Of a stretch of 64,000 bases of DNA, positions 52,187-60,188 are shown one piece after another. This stretch comes from CAZCEC01 sp964497615 (lineage in GTDB: Bacteria; Chloroflexota; Anaerolineae; Anaerolineales; UBA6663), in NCBI GenBank assembly GCA_964497615.1, contig CAZCEC010000031.1, forward strand, positions 1 through 64,000, written 5' to 3'. The position numbers were made by a program, and so were the translations under genes. Each line of letters opens with the position of its first letter. Position 1 is the first letter of the stretch. Below the pieces are notes generated by a model, which worked only from the letters and a program-made list of their open reading frames with translations, did no database searches and was not told where the DNA came from.

Positions 52187-53017
52187 CTAGAAAGGGTCGG
52201 CGACGGGCGCCTCGACCTCGTGGTCGTCGGCGGTTTCTTCGGCGCCGGGGCGGTCCCAGGCCACGGCCCAGTCGGCGGCGTCGTGATACACCTGTTGCAG
52301 TTCCTGCAAGCGGTCGCGGCCGACGTAGGTCTTGCTGAGGTAGTCCTCAGTGATGACGCTGGGCAGCTCCAGGACAGGCGGGGTGATGATGCTTTCCTGC
52401 CCCTTCTGGCCAACCTTGACGTGCGGGCCGGGGGCCAGGCGCATGTAGAAGGCGAAACGCGGCCACAGCGAGCGGACTTCAGTCCGGCGGGGCGGGCTGG
52501 CGCCCACGCGCCCGCCGTTCAGCCGGTGCGCGGCTTCCTGCACCTTCTGCGAGAAGTCGCGCAGCAGGCGCTCGAATTCCTGCGAGGCCTTGCCCTTGAA
52601 GGTGACCACAATGGGGAAGTCGAAACCGTGGACGGCGCACAGAGCCTGGGTGTGACCGCGCATGCCGGTCTCGGCCTGATAGCCGGAGCGGGGGTAGAAG
52701 GTGGTCACGCCGTTGTAGACGACGAACCAGCGGAAGCGGGTGCGGATGACGGCCAGGCGCGGCTTCTGCGCGGCCAGCACGGCTTCGCTCTTGCCGCTGG
52801 AGAACGCCACGGTCGTGCGCGTCCAGCCGGGGGCGGGGGCGAGAGTCTCATCCAGGTACTTGCCAGGCAGGATGAGGCCGCCGGTATGGGCGACGCCGCC
52901 GGCCGCGGCCAGCTTGGGGTCGCCGTTGAGCCACTGCGCCACGGGGTAGGCCGGACCGGCCGCCTCCACGGTCGTGGGATCAACAATATCCAAATCGTCG
53001 AGGAATGTAGGTGACAT
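52187..53017 (-). CDS. Protein of unknown function, probably SOS-controlled
   Basis: This 276-residue soluble protein has a TGGAGG ribosome-binding site six bases before ATG. The N-terminal third is PLDV-rich. The middle has FRWFVVYNGVTTFYPRSGY, GHTQALCAVHGFDFPIVVTFKGKASQEFERLL and a helix (FSQKVQEAAHRLNGG). The C-terminus is acidic (EETADDHEVEAPVADPF), an end often seen in single-stranded-DNA-binding or phage replication proteins. I recognise no family. Its promoter carries a LexA-type palindrome and it lies next to recD2, so a DNA-repair or mobile-element role is inferred. Confidence 0.65.
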   Translation of the reverse strand: MSPTFLDDLDIVDPTTVEAAGPAYPVAQWLNGDPKLAAAGGVAHTGGLILPGKYLDETLAPAPGWTRTTVAFSSGKSEAVLAAQKPRLAVIRTRFRWFVVYNGVTTFYPRSGYQAETGMRGHTQALCAVHGFDFPIVVTFKGKASQEFERLLRDFSQKVQEAAHRLNGGRVGASPPRRTEVRSLWPRFAFYMRLAPGPHVKVGQKGQESIITPPVLELPSVITEDYLSKTYVGRDRLQELQQVYHDAADWAVAWDRPGAEETADDHEVEAPVADPF

Positions 53018-53113
53018 CTTAGCCTCCAGGTAGATAGGTTACGGATAAGAACAAGCGCGCTGAGGTTTCCTGTGGCGCCGGAGCGCCGGTGACCTGGGAG
53101 TGCAGTGCTGCGA

Positions 53114-53125
53114 GAACGCTTGTTC
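53114..53125. promoter_or_regulatory. LexA-type SOS box GAAC-N4-GTTC
   Basis: GAACGCTTGTTC is a perfect match to the Gram-positive-type SOS operator, which LexA of at least one Chloroflexota lineage is known to use. It sits just downstream of the promoter at 53134-53162, covering about +2 to +13 of that transcript. A second half-site pair (GTTC-N3-GAAC) overlaps it and further GAAC/GTTC half-sites lie at 53129 and 53150. Confidence 0.6.
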
Positions 53126-53133
53126 GCAGAACA

Positions 53134-53162
53134 TTTATACCGCATTTTTGTTCTAAACGCAA
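53134..53162 (-). promoter_or_regulatory. Promoter of the 276-residue protein gene
   Basis: On the minus strand TTGCGT (53157-53162) is followed by a 17-base spacer and TATAAA (53134-53139). The expected start near 53127 gives a leader of about 110 bases. Confidence 0.6.
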
Positions 53163-53191
53163 GAGGCAATTTCCGTTGCGCGAAAACGGCC

Positions 53192-53197
53192 TATAAT
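53192..53197 (+). promoter_or_regulatory. -10 box of the second SARP gene
   Basis: This TATAAT ends six bases before the GTG chosen as start, so transcription would begin at or next to the start codon and the mRNA would be leaderless. TTTCCG at 53170 is a weak -35 at a 16-base spacing. Confidence 0.55.
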
Positions 53198-53203
53198 GCC
53201 GCC

Positions 53204-56200
53204 GTGCCGCAACTCCAGATCGCCCTTCTCGGATCACCCGAAATCAGGCTGGATGGGAAAGAAGTCAGGACCGACCGCCGCAAGGCGGTGGCGCTGCTGG
53301 CCTATCTGGCCGCCACCGGTCAGAGCCACCCGCGCGAGCGGCTGGCCGCGCTGCTGTGGCCCGACTACCCCGCCGAGAGCGCGCTGGCCTACCTGCGCCG
53401 CACGGTTTGGGAAATCAACCAGATGCTGGGCAAGGGCTGGCTGGACGCGGAGCGCGAGGCGGTGGGGCTGGCCCCGCACGGCGACCTGTGGCTGGACGCG
53501 GCCGCGTTCGAAGCTGCGCTCACGAAGCGGGGGAATGGCGCGGCGTCGCTGGCGGAAGCCGTGAGGTTGTACCGGGGCGACTTCCTCGAAGGATTCAGCC
53601 TCCCCGACACGGCGCCCTACGAAGCCTGGCAGAGCGAGCAAGCCGCATACTACCGGCGTGAATTTGCGCAGGCGCTGGAATGGCTGGGGGATGCCTTGGC
53701 CGAGGCGGGTGACTACGGTGGCGCACTGGCGCACGCGCGCCGCTGGCTGGCGCTGGACTCGCTGAACGAGGCCGCCCACCGCGCCATCATGCGCCTGCTG
53801 GCGGCGCAGGGCGACCGGGCCGGGGCGATCCGGCAGTACGAAAGCTGCGTGCAGATTCTCAAGGCCGAACTGGGCGTGGACCCGCAGCCAGAAACGACCG
53901 AACTCTACGAGTCCATCCGGCAGGGCGCCGCGTTGGCCGGTGCCAGGGAGCGCGGCGGGCCACCGGCCAAAGAGCCGCGCCCGCCCGCGAAGGATGAGCC
54001 ACTCGCGGCCGTCCGCCTGCCGGTGCTGCCGACGCCCTTCATTGGGCGGCGGCGCGAAGTGGAGCAGGTGAAGGCGCTGGCGAGCGCGCCCGAGCACCGG
54101 CTGGTGACCCTGGTGGGGCCGGGCGGCACCGGGAAGACCCGCCTGTCCATCCAGGCGGCGAGTGAGACCGCGGCCCTGTTCCCAGACGGGGTGTACTTCG
54201 CCTCGCTGGCGCTGGCGCCGGCCGGGGAGGGCGTCATTCCGGTGATGGCCAAGGCGCTAGACCTGGCGTTCCTGCGGGAAGAAGAGTCGCCGCGGCAGCA
54301 GTTGCTCGACTTTCTGCGCGAGAAGCGGCTGCTGCTGATCCTGGATAACTTCGAGCATCTGCAATCGGAAGCGGCGTTGGTGGCCGACATCCTGGCGCAC
54401 GCGCCGGGCGTCAAGCTGCTCGTCACCTCGCGCGTCCGCCTTAATCTGCAAGGCGAGCAGTTGTACCCCGTCAGCGGGATGCGGACACCCGACCGTGCCG
54501 AGGCCCAGGCGTGGGCCGACCCCGCGGCCCAGGCCCAGCCGTTCAGCGCGGTGCAGTTATTCCTCGACCGCGCCCGGCGCGTGCAGCCAAACTTCGTGCT
54601 GACGCGCGAGAACGCCGGGCCGGTGCTGGAGATTTGCCGGCTGGTGCAGGGGATGCCGCTGGCACTGGAACTGGCCGCGGCCTGGCTGGCGCTGTTGCCG
54701 CCGGAAGAGATCGCGGCTGAGATTGCGCGCGGGCTGGACTTCCTGGAGACCGAACAGGCGGATGTGCCTGACCGGCAGCGCAGCCTGCGGGCAGTGTTCG
54801 AGACCTCGTGGAAATTGCTGAGCGAGACTGAGCGCGAAGCGTTTCAGCGGTTGTGCGTGTTCGCCGGCAGCTTCTCACGCGCGGTGGCGGAGCACGTCAG
54901 CGGCGCGGGCCTGCGCACGCTGCTGGCGCTGGCCGATAAGAGCTGGCTTCAGCCGGTGGAGGGCGGGCGCTATCAACTGCACGAGGTGCTGCGGCACTAT
55001 GGCACCGAGCAGCTTAGGGCCGATGCCGCCGCGTGGCGGGCTGCGCGCGACCGGCATGCCGGCTACTTCGCCGGCTTCGTCTCCGAGCAGTTCCGCCGCA
55101 TGCAGGGCCCGGAGCAGGCGGCCGCGGCGCGGGCCATGGACGAGGAGTTCGACACCAATGTCCGGGTGGCCTGGGATTGGCTGGTGGCCGAGCGGCGCTG
55201 GGCCGACCTGAACGAGTCCATGTATCAGGGGCTCGTGGAATATGCCCAAATCCGCTGGCGGAATGCCGATCTGATCCCCTGGCTGCGGCCCGTCCGGCTC
55301 GGGCTGGCGGCGCATGCCACCGATGAAGAACGGCTGGCGTATGCCATCCTGGCGCTGCTGGAGATCTTCTGCGAGGAAGCGACGCAGATCAAGGATGCCG
55401 ACCCGGTGGGGCGCCTCGCCAGTCTGTGGCAGATGGTGCGGGCGCATGACCTGCTGCCGGCGATGGGCTTTTGGGCGGTACTGCTCCTTGGCCTGGTGCG
55501 GGTCAGAAACCTCGACCCGGATACGTCTGAGCTGCTGGAGGCAGCCATTGACCAAGTGCGGAGCGAAGGCAACCCCTGGCTGGTGGGCATCAGCCTCATC
55601 ATCGAATCGAACCGGTGGGCGCTCTTCTCGCTGGACGATGCCAAGCTGCTGGAAGCCGAGGAGATTTTCAGGCAACTGGACGCGCCCTTTGAGCGCGGGC
55701 TGGTGGCCGAGCAGCTTGGGCGGCAGGCCGCCCAGCAGCGGCGCCCCCTGCGGGAGGTGGCGCGCTACTTCGAGCAGGCCAATCAGTTCTATGCCCAACT
55801 GGGCGACCGTGCGCCCATCACGGGCAGTTCCAATTTTCTGGCCGGGATTTACCTGCAGCAGGGCGAGGTTGACCTGGCCATGGAGCTGTTCCACACCGAG
55901 CAGCGGGCCTTGGAGCGGGCCGGCAACACGCGGCTGCTGGGCCACAGCCTGCACTGGGAGAGCCTGCACGCGGCCCGATACAGCACCTACGAGCACGCGC
56001 TGCAGACGCGGCAGCGCAGTTTGGAGCTGGCGACGAGGGTGGGCGTCCGCTCGGATGTGGCTTGGCAGACCTTTGAGCTGGGCGAGGTCTACCGCATCTT
56101 TGGCCTTGCGGCGCTTGCGGTTGAGCAGTTCGCGCTGGCGCGGCTCGCCTTCACGCAGATGAACCTGATCAACGGGCTGGGGTTCGACCGGCGCGCCCAG

Positions 56201-56656
56201 GGCGACCTGGCCTTGCAGGCCGGCCAGTACGCCGAGGCGCTGGAGCACTACACGGCCTACTTGGCATATGCGCAGGAGGACAACCACTTGTGGAGCATTG
56301 CCCAGGCCCAGGGCAAGCTGGCGCTGGTCAACGCCTACCTGGAGAACTGGGAGGCAGCACGGCGTTATATGCAGACGGCCCTGGCTGCCGTGCGCGGCTG
56401 GGCGGAATATGACCTGGCGCTGCTGAGCCTGCTGGCCGCGCCGCTGCTGCTGGTGCAGGCCGGGGAATCAGTGAAGGCGGTGGAACTGGCCGCCTTCATC
56501 GCCCATCACCCGGCCGCCTGGAACGAGGTCCGGACGCAGGCCAACGCCCTCCGCGACCTGGCCGCGCGCGGATTGCCCGCGGTCGAGGTCCAGCGGGCTT
56601 CCACGCGGGGCCGGGCGCTGGAGCTAGAGGCCGTAATCCAGGAGCAATTGGCGTGA
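53204..56656 (+). CDS. SARP/BTAD transcriptional regulator with NB-ARC-like ATPase and TPR repeats
   Basis: This 1150-residue regulator starts at GTG 53204 (MPQLQIALLGSPEIRLDGKE, the canonical SARP start); a more upstream ATG would add a non-homologous peptide. The DNA-binding domain is at 1-90 and BTAD at about 95-245. The ATPase has Walker A GPGGTGKT at 305-312 and Walker B LLLILDNFEHL at 376-386. An arrangement of winged-helix and TPR domains fills the C-terminal 650 residues. It is similar in plan to the regulator at 34537-37506 but with a different ATPase subtype. It is divergent from the SOS-box gene, so the two promoters share a 60-base region. Confidence 0.9.
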   Translation: MPQLQIALLGSPEIRLDGKEVRTDRRKAVALLAYLAATGQSHPRERLAALLWPDYPAESALAYLRRTVWEINQMLGKGWLDAEREAVGLAPHGDLWLDAAAFEAALTKRGNGAASLAEAVRLYRGDFLEGFSLPDTAPYEAWQSEQAAYYRREFAQALEWLGDALAEAGDYGGALAHARRWLALDSLNEAAHRAIMRLLAAQGDRAGAIRQYESCVQILKAELGVDPQPETTELYESIRQGAALAGARERGGPPAKEPRPPAKDEPLAAVRLPVLPTPFIGRRREVEQVKALASAPEHRLVTLVGPGGTGKTRLSIQAASETAALFPDGVYFASLALAPAGEGVIPVMAKALDLAFLREEESPRQQLLDFLREKRLLLILDNFEHLQSEAALVADILAHAPGVKLLVTSRVRLNLQGEQLYPVSGMRTPDRAEAQAWADPAAQAQPFSAVQLFLDRARRVQPNFVLTRENAGPVLEICRLVQGMPLALELAAAWLALLPPEEIAAEIARGLDFLETEQADVPDRQRSLRAVFETSWKLLSETEREAFQRLCVFAGSFSRAVAEHVSGAGLRTLLALADKSWLQPVEGGRYQLHEVLRHYGTEQLRADAAAWRAARDRHAGYFAGFVSEQFRRMQGPEQAAAARAMDEEFDTNVRVAWDWLVAERRWADLNESMYQGLVEYAQIRWRNADLIPWLRPVRLGLAAHATDEERLAYAILALLEIFCEEATQIKDADPVGRLASLWQMVRAHDLLPAMGFWAVLLLGLVRVRNLDPDTSELLEAAIDQVRSEGNPWLVGISLIIESNRWALFSLDDAKLLEAEEIFRQLDAPFERGLVAEQLGRQAAQQRRPLREVARYFEQANQFYAQLGDRAPITGSSNFLAGIYLQQGEVDLAMELFHTEQRALERAGNTRLLGHSLHWESLHAARYSTYEHALQTRQRSLELATRVGVRSDVAWQTFELGEVYRIFGLAALAVEQFALARLAFTQMNLINGLGFDRRAQGDLALQAGQYAEALEHYTAYLAYAQEDNHLWSIAQAQGKLALVNAYLENWEAARRYMQTALAAVRGWAEYDLALLSLLAAPLLLVQAGESVKAVELAAFIAHHPAAWNEVRTQANALRDLAARGLPAVEVQRASTRGRALELEAVIQEQLA

Positions 56657-56670
56657 CCGCTGAACCGGCG

Positions 56671-57357
56671 CTACTTGTCGCCCAGGCCCTGGATGTTGCC
56701 TGAGCCAGTGAGGCTGTCGTCCACGGTCGGGCGGCCAAAGTAATAGATGTTGCCGGAACCGGGCAACTGCGCCTCCAGCCGGTCGGTGACCCACACGGTG
56801 ACATTGCCCGACCCGTTCAGGCGGACGTTGCCGGTGGCCGCCTGAAGATCGCCCAGGTCCACATTGCCGCTGCCCTGCAAGACCACTTCCACGTCATCGG
56901 CCAGGCCCGCGGCCGCAATGTTGCCGGAGCCAGGGAGCAGGAAGTCGACGTTGTGCGCCTGCATCGAGTCAATGTTGATGTTGCCCGAGCCGGGCAAGGC
57001 GACGGACGTCAGTTCGCGGAGGGTCACAAAGTAGCGAATCGGGTTTTGGGTGACGAGGTCGACGTTGGCGCGCGTCCCCAGGACCAGGCGGTCGCCGCGC
57101 ACATCGCTGGTCAGGTAGGGCAGCAAGTTGTCGTCGGCCTCGATGGTGAGCGCGGCCGTCTCGCCAAACTCGATGCTGACGTCGCCGCTGGCGGCCAGCT
57201 CGACGGCGGTGAAGTTGTCCACACTGCGGGTCTCGGTGGCGACGTCGCCCGAGCCGGTAACGACCTCGGCGCGGAGCAGGCCGCAGCCTCCCAGGGCGAT
57301 GGCCGTGCCGACGGCCAAGACGACGAACCAATGCAGACGGACACGCTGGGTGAGCAT
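56671..57357 (-). CDS. DUF2807 (head GIN domain) lipoprotein
   Basis: This 228-residue protein has a signal peptide and lipobox ending in IALGGC (Cys25), then repeated SGSGD/GSGN turns (VVTGSGD, AASGDVSIEF, LPGSGNI, LQGSGNV, LNGSGNV, LTGSGNI). These are the beta-helical DUF2807 domain. Such putative cell-surface auto-adhesins are anchored outside the membrane; their function is not well defined. An AAAGGAG ribosome-binding site lies eight bases from ATG. It converges with the SARP gene, with only 14 bases between them. Confidence 0.85.
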   Translation of the reverse strand: MLTQRVRLHWFVVLAVGTAIALGGCGLLRAEVVTGSGDVATETRSVDNFTAVELAASGDVSIEFGETAALTIEADDNLLPYLTSDVRGDRLVLGTRANVDLVTQNPIRYFVTLRELTSVALPGSGNINIDSMQAHNVDFLLPGSGNIAAAGLADDVEVVLQGSGNVDLGDLQAATGNVRLNGSGNVTVWVTDRLEAQLPGSGNIYYFGRPTVDDSLTGSGNIQGLGDK

Positions 57358-57450
57358 GTGATACTCCTTTTACAGTAATGTAATCGCGCTGTCAGCGTAC
57401 CGTGTGGGCTGTGGCGCGGCGTCTGACGGAAGTTGTATTTGAGGGTAGAA

Positions 57451-57822
57451 ATGAAGCCGTTACTGTGGCGCTGGGGACCGGCGATCCTGATGATGGCGGT
57501 GCTGTTTGTGGCCTCGGCGCAGACCAAGGCGACCGTGCCCGACCTGGCCGAGTGGGACTGGCCGGTGAAGAAGGGCGGGCATCTGTTCGGCTATGCGCTG
57601 CTGGGCCTCGCCTATCTGCGTGGGCTGACCGGTGGTCAACGCCCGGCGGCGCGGCAGGCTGTGCTGGCGGTGCTGCTGGCGGCGGCCTACGGCGCGACGG
57701 ACGAGTTTCACCAGTCGTTCGTGCCGGGGCGCGGGGCGGATGTGCTGGATGTGGGGATTGACGCCCTGGGCGCGGCGTTGGGGGTGGGGGCCTGGTGGGC
57801 GTGGGAACGCACGCGCCGCTGA
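57451..57822 (+). CDS. VanZ-family membrane protein
   Basis: This 123-residue protein has three to four transmembrane helices and the conserved VanZ block KKGGHLFGYALLGLAYLRGL, followed by AAAYGATDEFHQSFVPGR. The family occurs in glycopeptide-resistance clusters and alone in many genomes; its role is unknown, and teicoplanin resistance is only one case. The ATG at 57451 has a GAGGG site and gives the usual length. A strong terminator follows. Confidence 0.85.
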   Translation: MKPLLWRWGPAILMMAVLFVASAQTKATVPDLAEWDWPVKKGGHLFGYALLGLAYLRGLTGGQRPAARQAVLAVLLAAAYGATDEFHQSFVPGRGADVLDVGIDALGAALGVGAWWAWERTRR

Positions 57823-57853
57823 TCGCGCCGGCCAGGCAATCCGGCAACCGGTG

Positions 57854-57884
57854 AGCGGGCGGGCCAACGGCCCGCCCGCTGTTT
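57854..57884 (+). terminator. Rho-independent terminator of the VanZ gene
   Basis: This is a 12-bp GC-rich perfect stem, AGCGGGCGGGCC (57854-57865) with GGCCCGCCCGCT (57869-57880), around an AAC loop, followed by GTTT. It lies 31 bases after the stop. The truncated FAD oxidase on the other strand ends exactly at this hairpin. Confidence 0.75.
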
Positions 57885-57886
57885 AA

Positions 57887-58103
57887 GGCCGCCGCTGCGG
57901 ACGGCCAGGGGCAGGCCGGTATCGCGCGCCAGCGCGATGACGCGGGCGACATCGGCGGCAGTGGCGACCCGGGCGATGAGGCCCGGGCGGCGTTCTATGC
58001 CGCCGGCGAAGACGGTGCGGGCCTCGTCGTAATCGGCGTCGCCCGGGCGGATGGCGCGGCCCTGAAGGCCAGCAAGCGCGGCGGGCGAGAGAGAAGCAGC
58101 CAT
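57887..58103 (-). pseudogene. 5' remnant of an FAD-linked oxidase gene
   Basis: Only the first 72 residues of an FAD_binding_4 (BBE-type) oxidase are recognisable. They run from ATG 58103, with a GGAG site ten bases upstream, through GRAIRPGDADYDEARTVFAG, RRPGLIARVATAADVARVIALARDTGLPLAVRSGG. At the point where the covalent-FAD loop (GGHS/GGGHN) should begin, similarity stops. The frame then continues as unrelated sequence through the VanZ terminator to a stop at 57708. The family is normally about 450 residues. It is downstream of the MFS gene on the same strand. Confidence 0.7.
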
Positions 58104-58125
58104 ATTCGTATCACTCCAATTCGGA

Positions 58126-59448
58126 TCAAGCGGGCGCGAGTTCCGGCTTGAGATACTGGTTGGATAGAGCGCGATAAGCGTAGGACCGCATGGCCAGCAG
58201 CGTGACGGCCAAGCCAATCAGCCCAGCCACGGTGAAGAGCAGCGCCAGTCCACGGTCGGTGCCCACGCCAAACCAACCGCCCAGCAGCCGCACCCCCGCC
58301 CCGGTCGTCATGAACGGGATGAAGACAAGCTGGGCCACCGGGCCAATGATGAACGACGAGATGGGCGAGGCGGCCTGCTCCACGCTCTGGGCGAAGCCGA
58401 ACACGCGCCCCTGCCGCTCGGGCGGCACCACTTTCTGCAAGATCGTTTGCTCGGCGGCCTCCACGGCCGGGATGAGGCACAGCCAGATGAACATGCCCGC
58501 GGCCATCAGCCAAATGGAAGCTTGCAGGGTGAACACCGCGCAGATGGTCCACATGATGATGTTGCCCAGGAACAGGGTGCGCAGCGGATTGCGGCCCAGC
58601 CCCTGGCGGGCCACGACCAGGCCGCCGACGATGAACCCCAGGCTGAGGAAGCCCCACAGCGTGCCCCAGAACTGCACCGACACCATCAGCAGGCCGTAGG
58701 CGTCCATCAGCGACATGAAGATGCCGCCCAGGAAGTTGTTGAAGGTGTGGAAGAAGATCAGCCCGAACAGCCCCGGCACCACCTGGATCGCCTGGATCGT
58801 CCCGCGCAGGTCCAGGTGACCGGCCGCGGACTGCGCCTCGCCGGGCGCGGCCTCGGGCCGGGGCTGGCCGGGGATGGGTACTGTCCACAAGTGCAGCACG
58901 ACCAGGCCGGTGGCAGCCAGGGCGATGATCAGCATCCAGTCTACGCCCAGGAAACCGACGGCCAGGCCGCTGAAAATGGAGGCGAAGAAGAAGGCGATGC
59001 CGGTGGCGGTGCCCACCAGGCCGTTGGCCCGGTCGCGCCGGTCCTCGGCCACCAGGAGGGTGACCAGGGTGGCCAGGGCGATGCCGCGCAGGTTGCCCAG
59101 GATCGCGCCCGCGAGCGCCAGCACCACAAAGACCCACAGGCGCGGATTGGAGGCGTCGGCGAAGGCGGCGGCTGGGGTGGTGGCGAAGGAGAGCCAGGCC
59201 AGCGCGAACAGGGCCAGGGTGCCGAGGCTGGAGGCCAGCATCACGGCTTTCTTGGGGAAGCGGTCCACCAGCGAGCCGAGGAAGAAGCCGGAGATGGCGA
59301 CGGTGGTGGTGTACACGCCGGCCATGATGGAGGTGGCGATGACGGATTGGGTCTCGAGATAGACCCAGAACGTGATGGCGAACCAGACAAAGTTGTTGGT
59401 GACCGAGGCGACGAGGGTGTTAGCCAGTACCGTGTAGAAAGTCTTCAT
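58126..59448 (-). CDS. MFS transporter
   Basis: This 440-residue protein has twelve hydrophobic segments and the MFS_3-like motifs: an N-terminal LANTLVASVTNNFVWFAITFWVYL and a loop 2-3 SLVDRFPKKAVMLASS (GxxxDRxGRR-like). After a central cytoplasmic loop comes the second half, with VPPERQGRVFGFAQS. The family is often annotated as macrolide or drug efflux, but the substrate is unknown. Promoter elements TTGACG and TATTGT are 17 bases apart upstream. The truncated FAD oxidase gene starts 22 bases after the stop. Confidence 0.88.
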   Translation of the reverse strand: MKTFYTVLANTLVASVTNNFVWFAITFWVYLETQSVIATSIMAGVYTTTVAISGFFLGSLVDRFPKKAVMLASSLGTLALFALAWLSFATTPAAAFADASNPRLWVFVVLALAGAILGNLRGIALATLVTLLVAEDRRDRANGLVGTATGIAFFFASIFSGLAVGFLGVDWMLIIALAATGLVVLHLWTVPIPGQPRPEAAPGEAQSAAGHLDLRGTIQAIQVVPGLFGLIFFHTFNNFLGGIFMSLMDAYGLLMVSVQFWGTLWGFLSLGFIVGGLVVARQGLGRNPLRTLFLGNIIMWTICAVFTLQASIWLMAAGMFIWLCLIPAVEAAEQTILQKVVPPERQGRVFGFAQSVEQAASPISSFIIGPVAQLVFIPFMTTGAGVRLLGGWFGVGTDRGLALLFTVAGLIGLAVTLLAMRSYAYRALSNQYLKPELAPA

Positions 59449-59479
59449 CTCAACTCAACCTCAACAAGCTATCTTCCGC

Positions 59480-59508
59480 ACAATAGGACAAATATTCTAG
59501 GGCGTCAA
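59480..59508 (-). promoter_or_regulatory. Promoter of the MFS gene
   Basis: On the minus strand TTGACG (59503-59508), a 17-base spacer and TATTGT (59480-59485) precede the MFS start codon by 32 bases. Confidence 0.55.
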
Positions 59509-59562
59509 CTGGACCTGTGGGCAGGTCCGCGCCGGTGCCATCGACCGGCGCGGCCAGGGGTT

Positions 59563-59623
59563 GGGGCGAGGCGTTTGCCAGAAAGGATTAGTCCCGAAGC
59601 GGGGCGGGCAATTGCCTCGCCCC
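59563..59623. repeat. Dispersed palindrome GGGGCGAGGC...GCCTCGCCCC
   Basis: GGGGCGAGGC (59563-59572) and GCCTCGCCCC (59614-59623), flanking a second-order GGGCAATTGCC, lie between the MFS and dihydrofolate-reductase-like genes. This is the pattern of short extragenic palindromic elements that recur in Chloroflexota and cyanobacteria. No coding potential. Confidence 0.6.
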
Positions 59624-59630
59624 TACAAGG

Positions 59631-60182
59631 TTATCGGGGCTGGTAGGTGAGAAAGGCGACGCCGGAACCAGTGATCATGCTGTCGACGAGCGTAAGGCGC
59701 TGGAGGGCATCGCCATCCTGAAAGAGGCGCTGGCCGTAGCCCACGATGACGGGGTGGATCATCACGATCAGCTCATCCAGCAGGCCAGCCTTTAGCAGTG
59801 ACCGCACCAGGGTGACGCTGCCGGCCACGCCCATGTTCTTGCCCGGCTGCTCCTTCAGGCGCTGGACCGTGGCCGCCAGATCCGCGCCGCGCACCAGGGT
59901 GACGTTGCCGTGGCTGCCCCAGGCGACGCTCTCCAGTGTGTCGGAGACGACGTACTTGGGGACGCCATTGATGTGCCGGCCGTACTCGTCGTCGCCAGCG
60001 GCGGGCCAATAGTTGGCCCACTCCTCGTACGTCTTCCTCCCCAGCAGCAGGGTGTCCTCGGCGGCCAGGTGGGCTGTCATCGCCGCGCCCATGTCCGCGT
60101 CGAAGACGTCGAACTGCCACTTATCGGGCGACTGGACCACGCCGTCCAGCGAAATGAAGAGTCCAGACCTGAGTTTGCGCAT
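59631..60182 (-). CDS. Dihydrofolate-reductase-family protein (RibD C-terminal-like)
   Basis: This 183-residue protein has FISLDGVVQSPDKWQ at the start, LLLGRKTYEEW, a KYVVSDTLESVAW segment and DELIVMIHPVIVGYGQRLF. These are the features of the stand-alone RibD-C/YwjB-type reductase family, which is NADPH-binding with uncertain substrate. It starts six bases after the SRPBCC stop and ends the arsR operon. These proteins commonly accompany arsR-SRPBCC pairs in actinobacteria and Chloroflexota. Confidence 0.88.
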   Translation of the reverse strand: MRKLRSGLFISLDGVVQSPDKWQFDVFDADMGAAMTAHLAAEDTLLLGRKTYEEWANYWPAAGDDEYGRHINGVPKYVVSDTLESVAWGSHGNVTLVRGADLAATVQRLKEQPGKNMGVAGSVTLVRSLLKAGLLDELIVMIHPVIVGYGQRLFQDGDALQRLTLVDSMITGSGVAFLTYQPR

Positions 60183-60188
60183 TGTCGT

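Noticed and set aside
57708..57886. Continuation of the FAD-oxidase frame as a real protein
   Set aside because: The residues after position 72 have no family similarity and run through the VanZ terminator and antisense to the VanZ gene.
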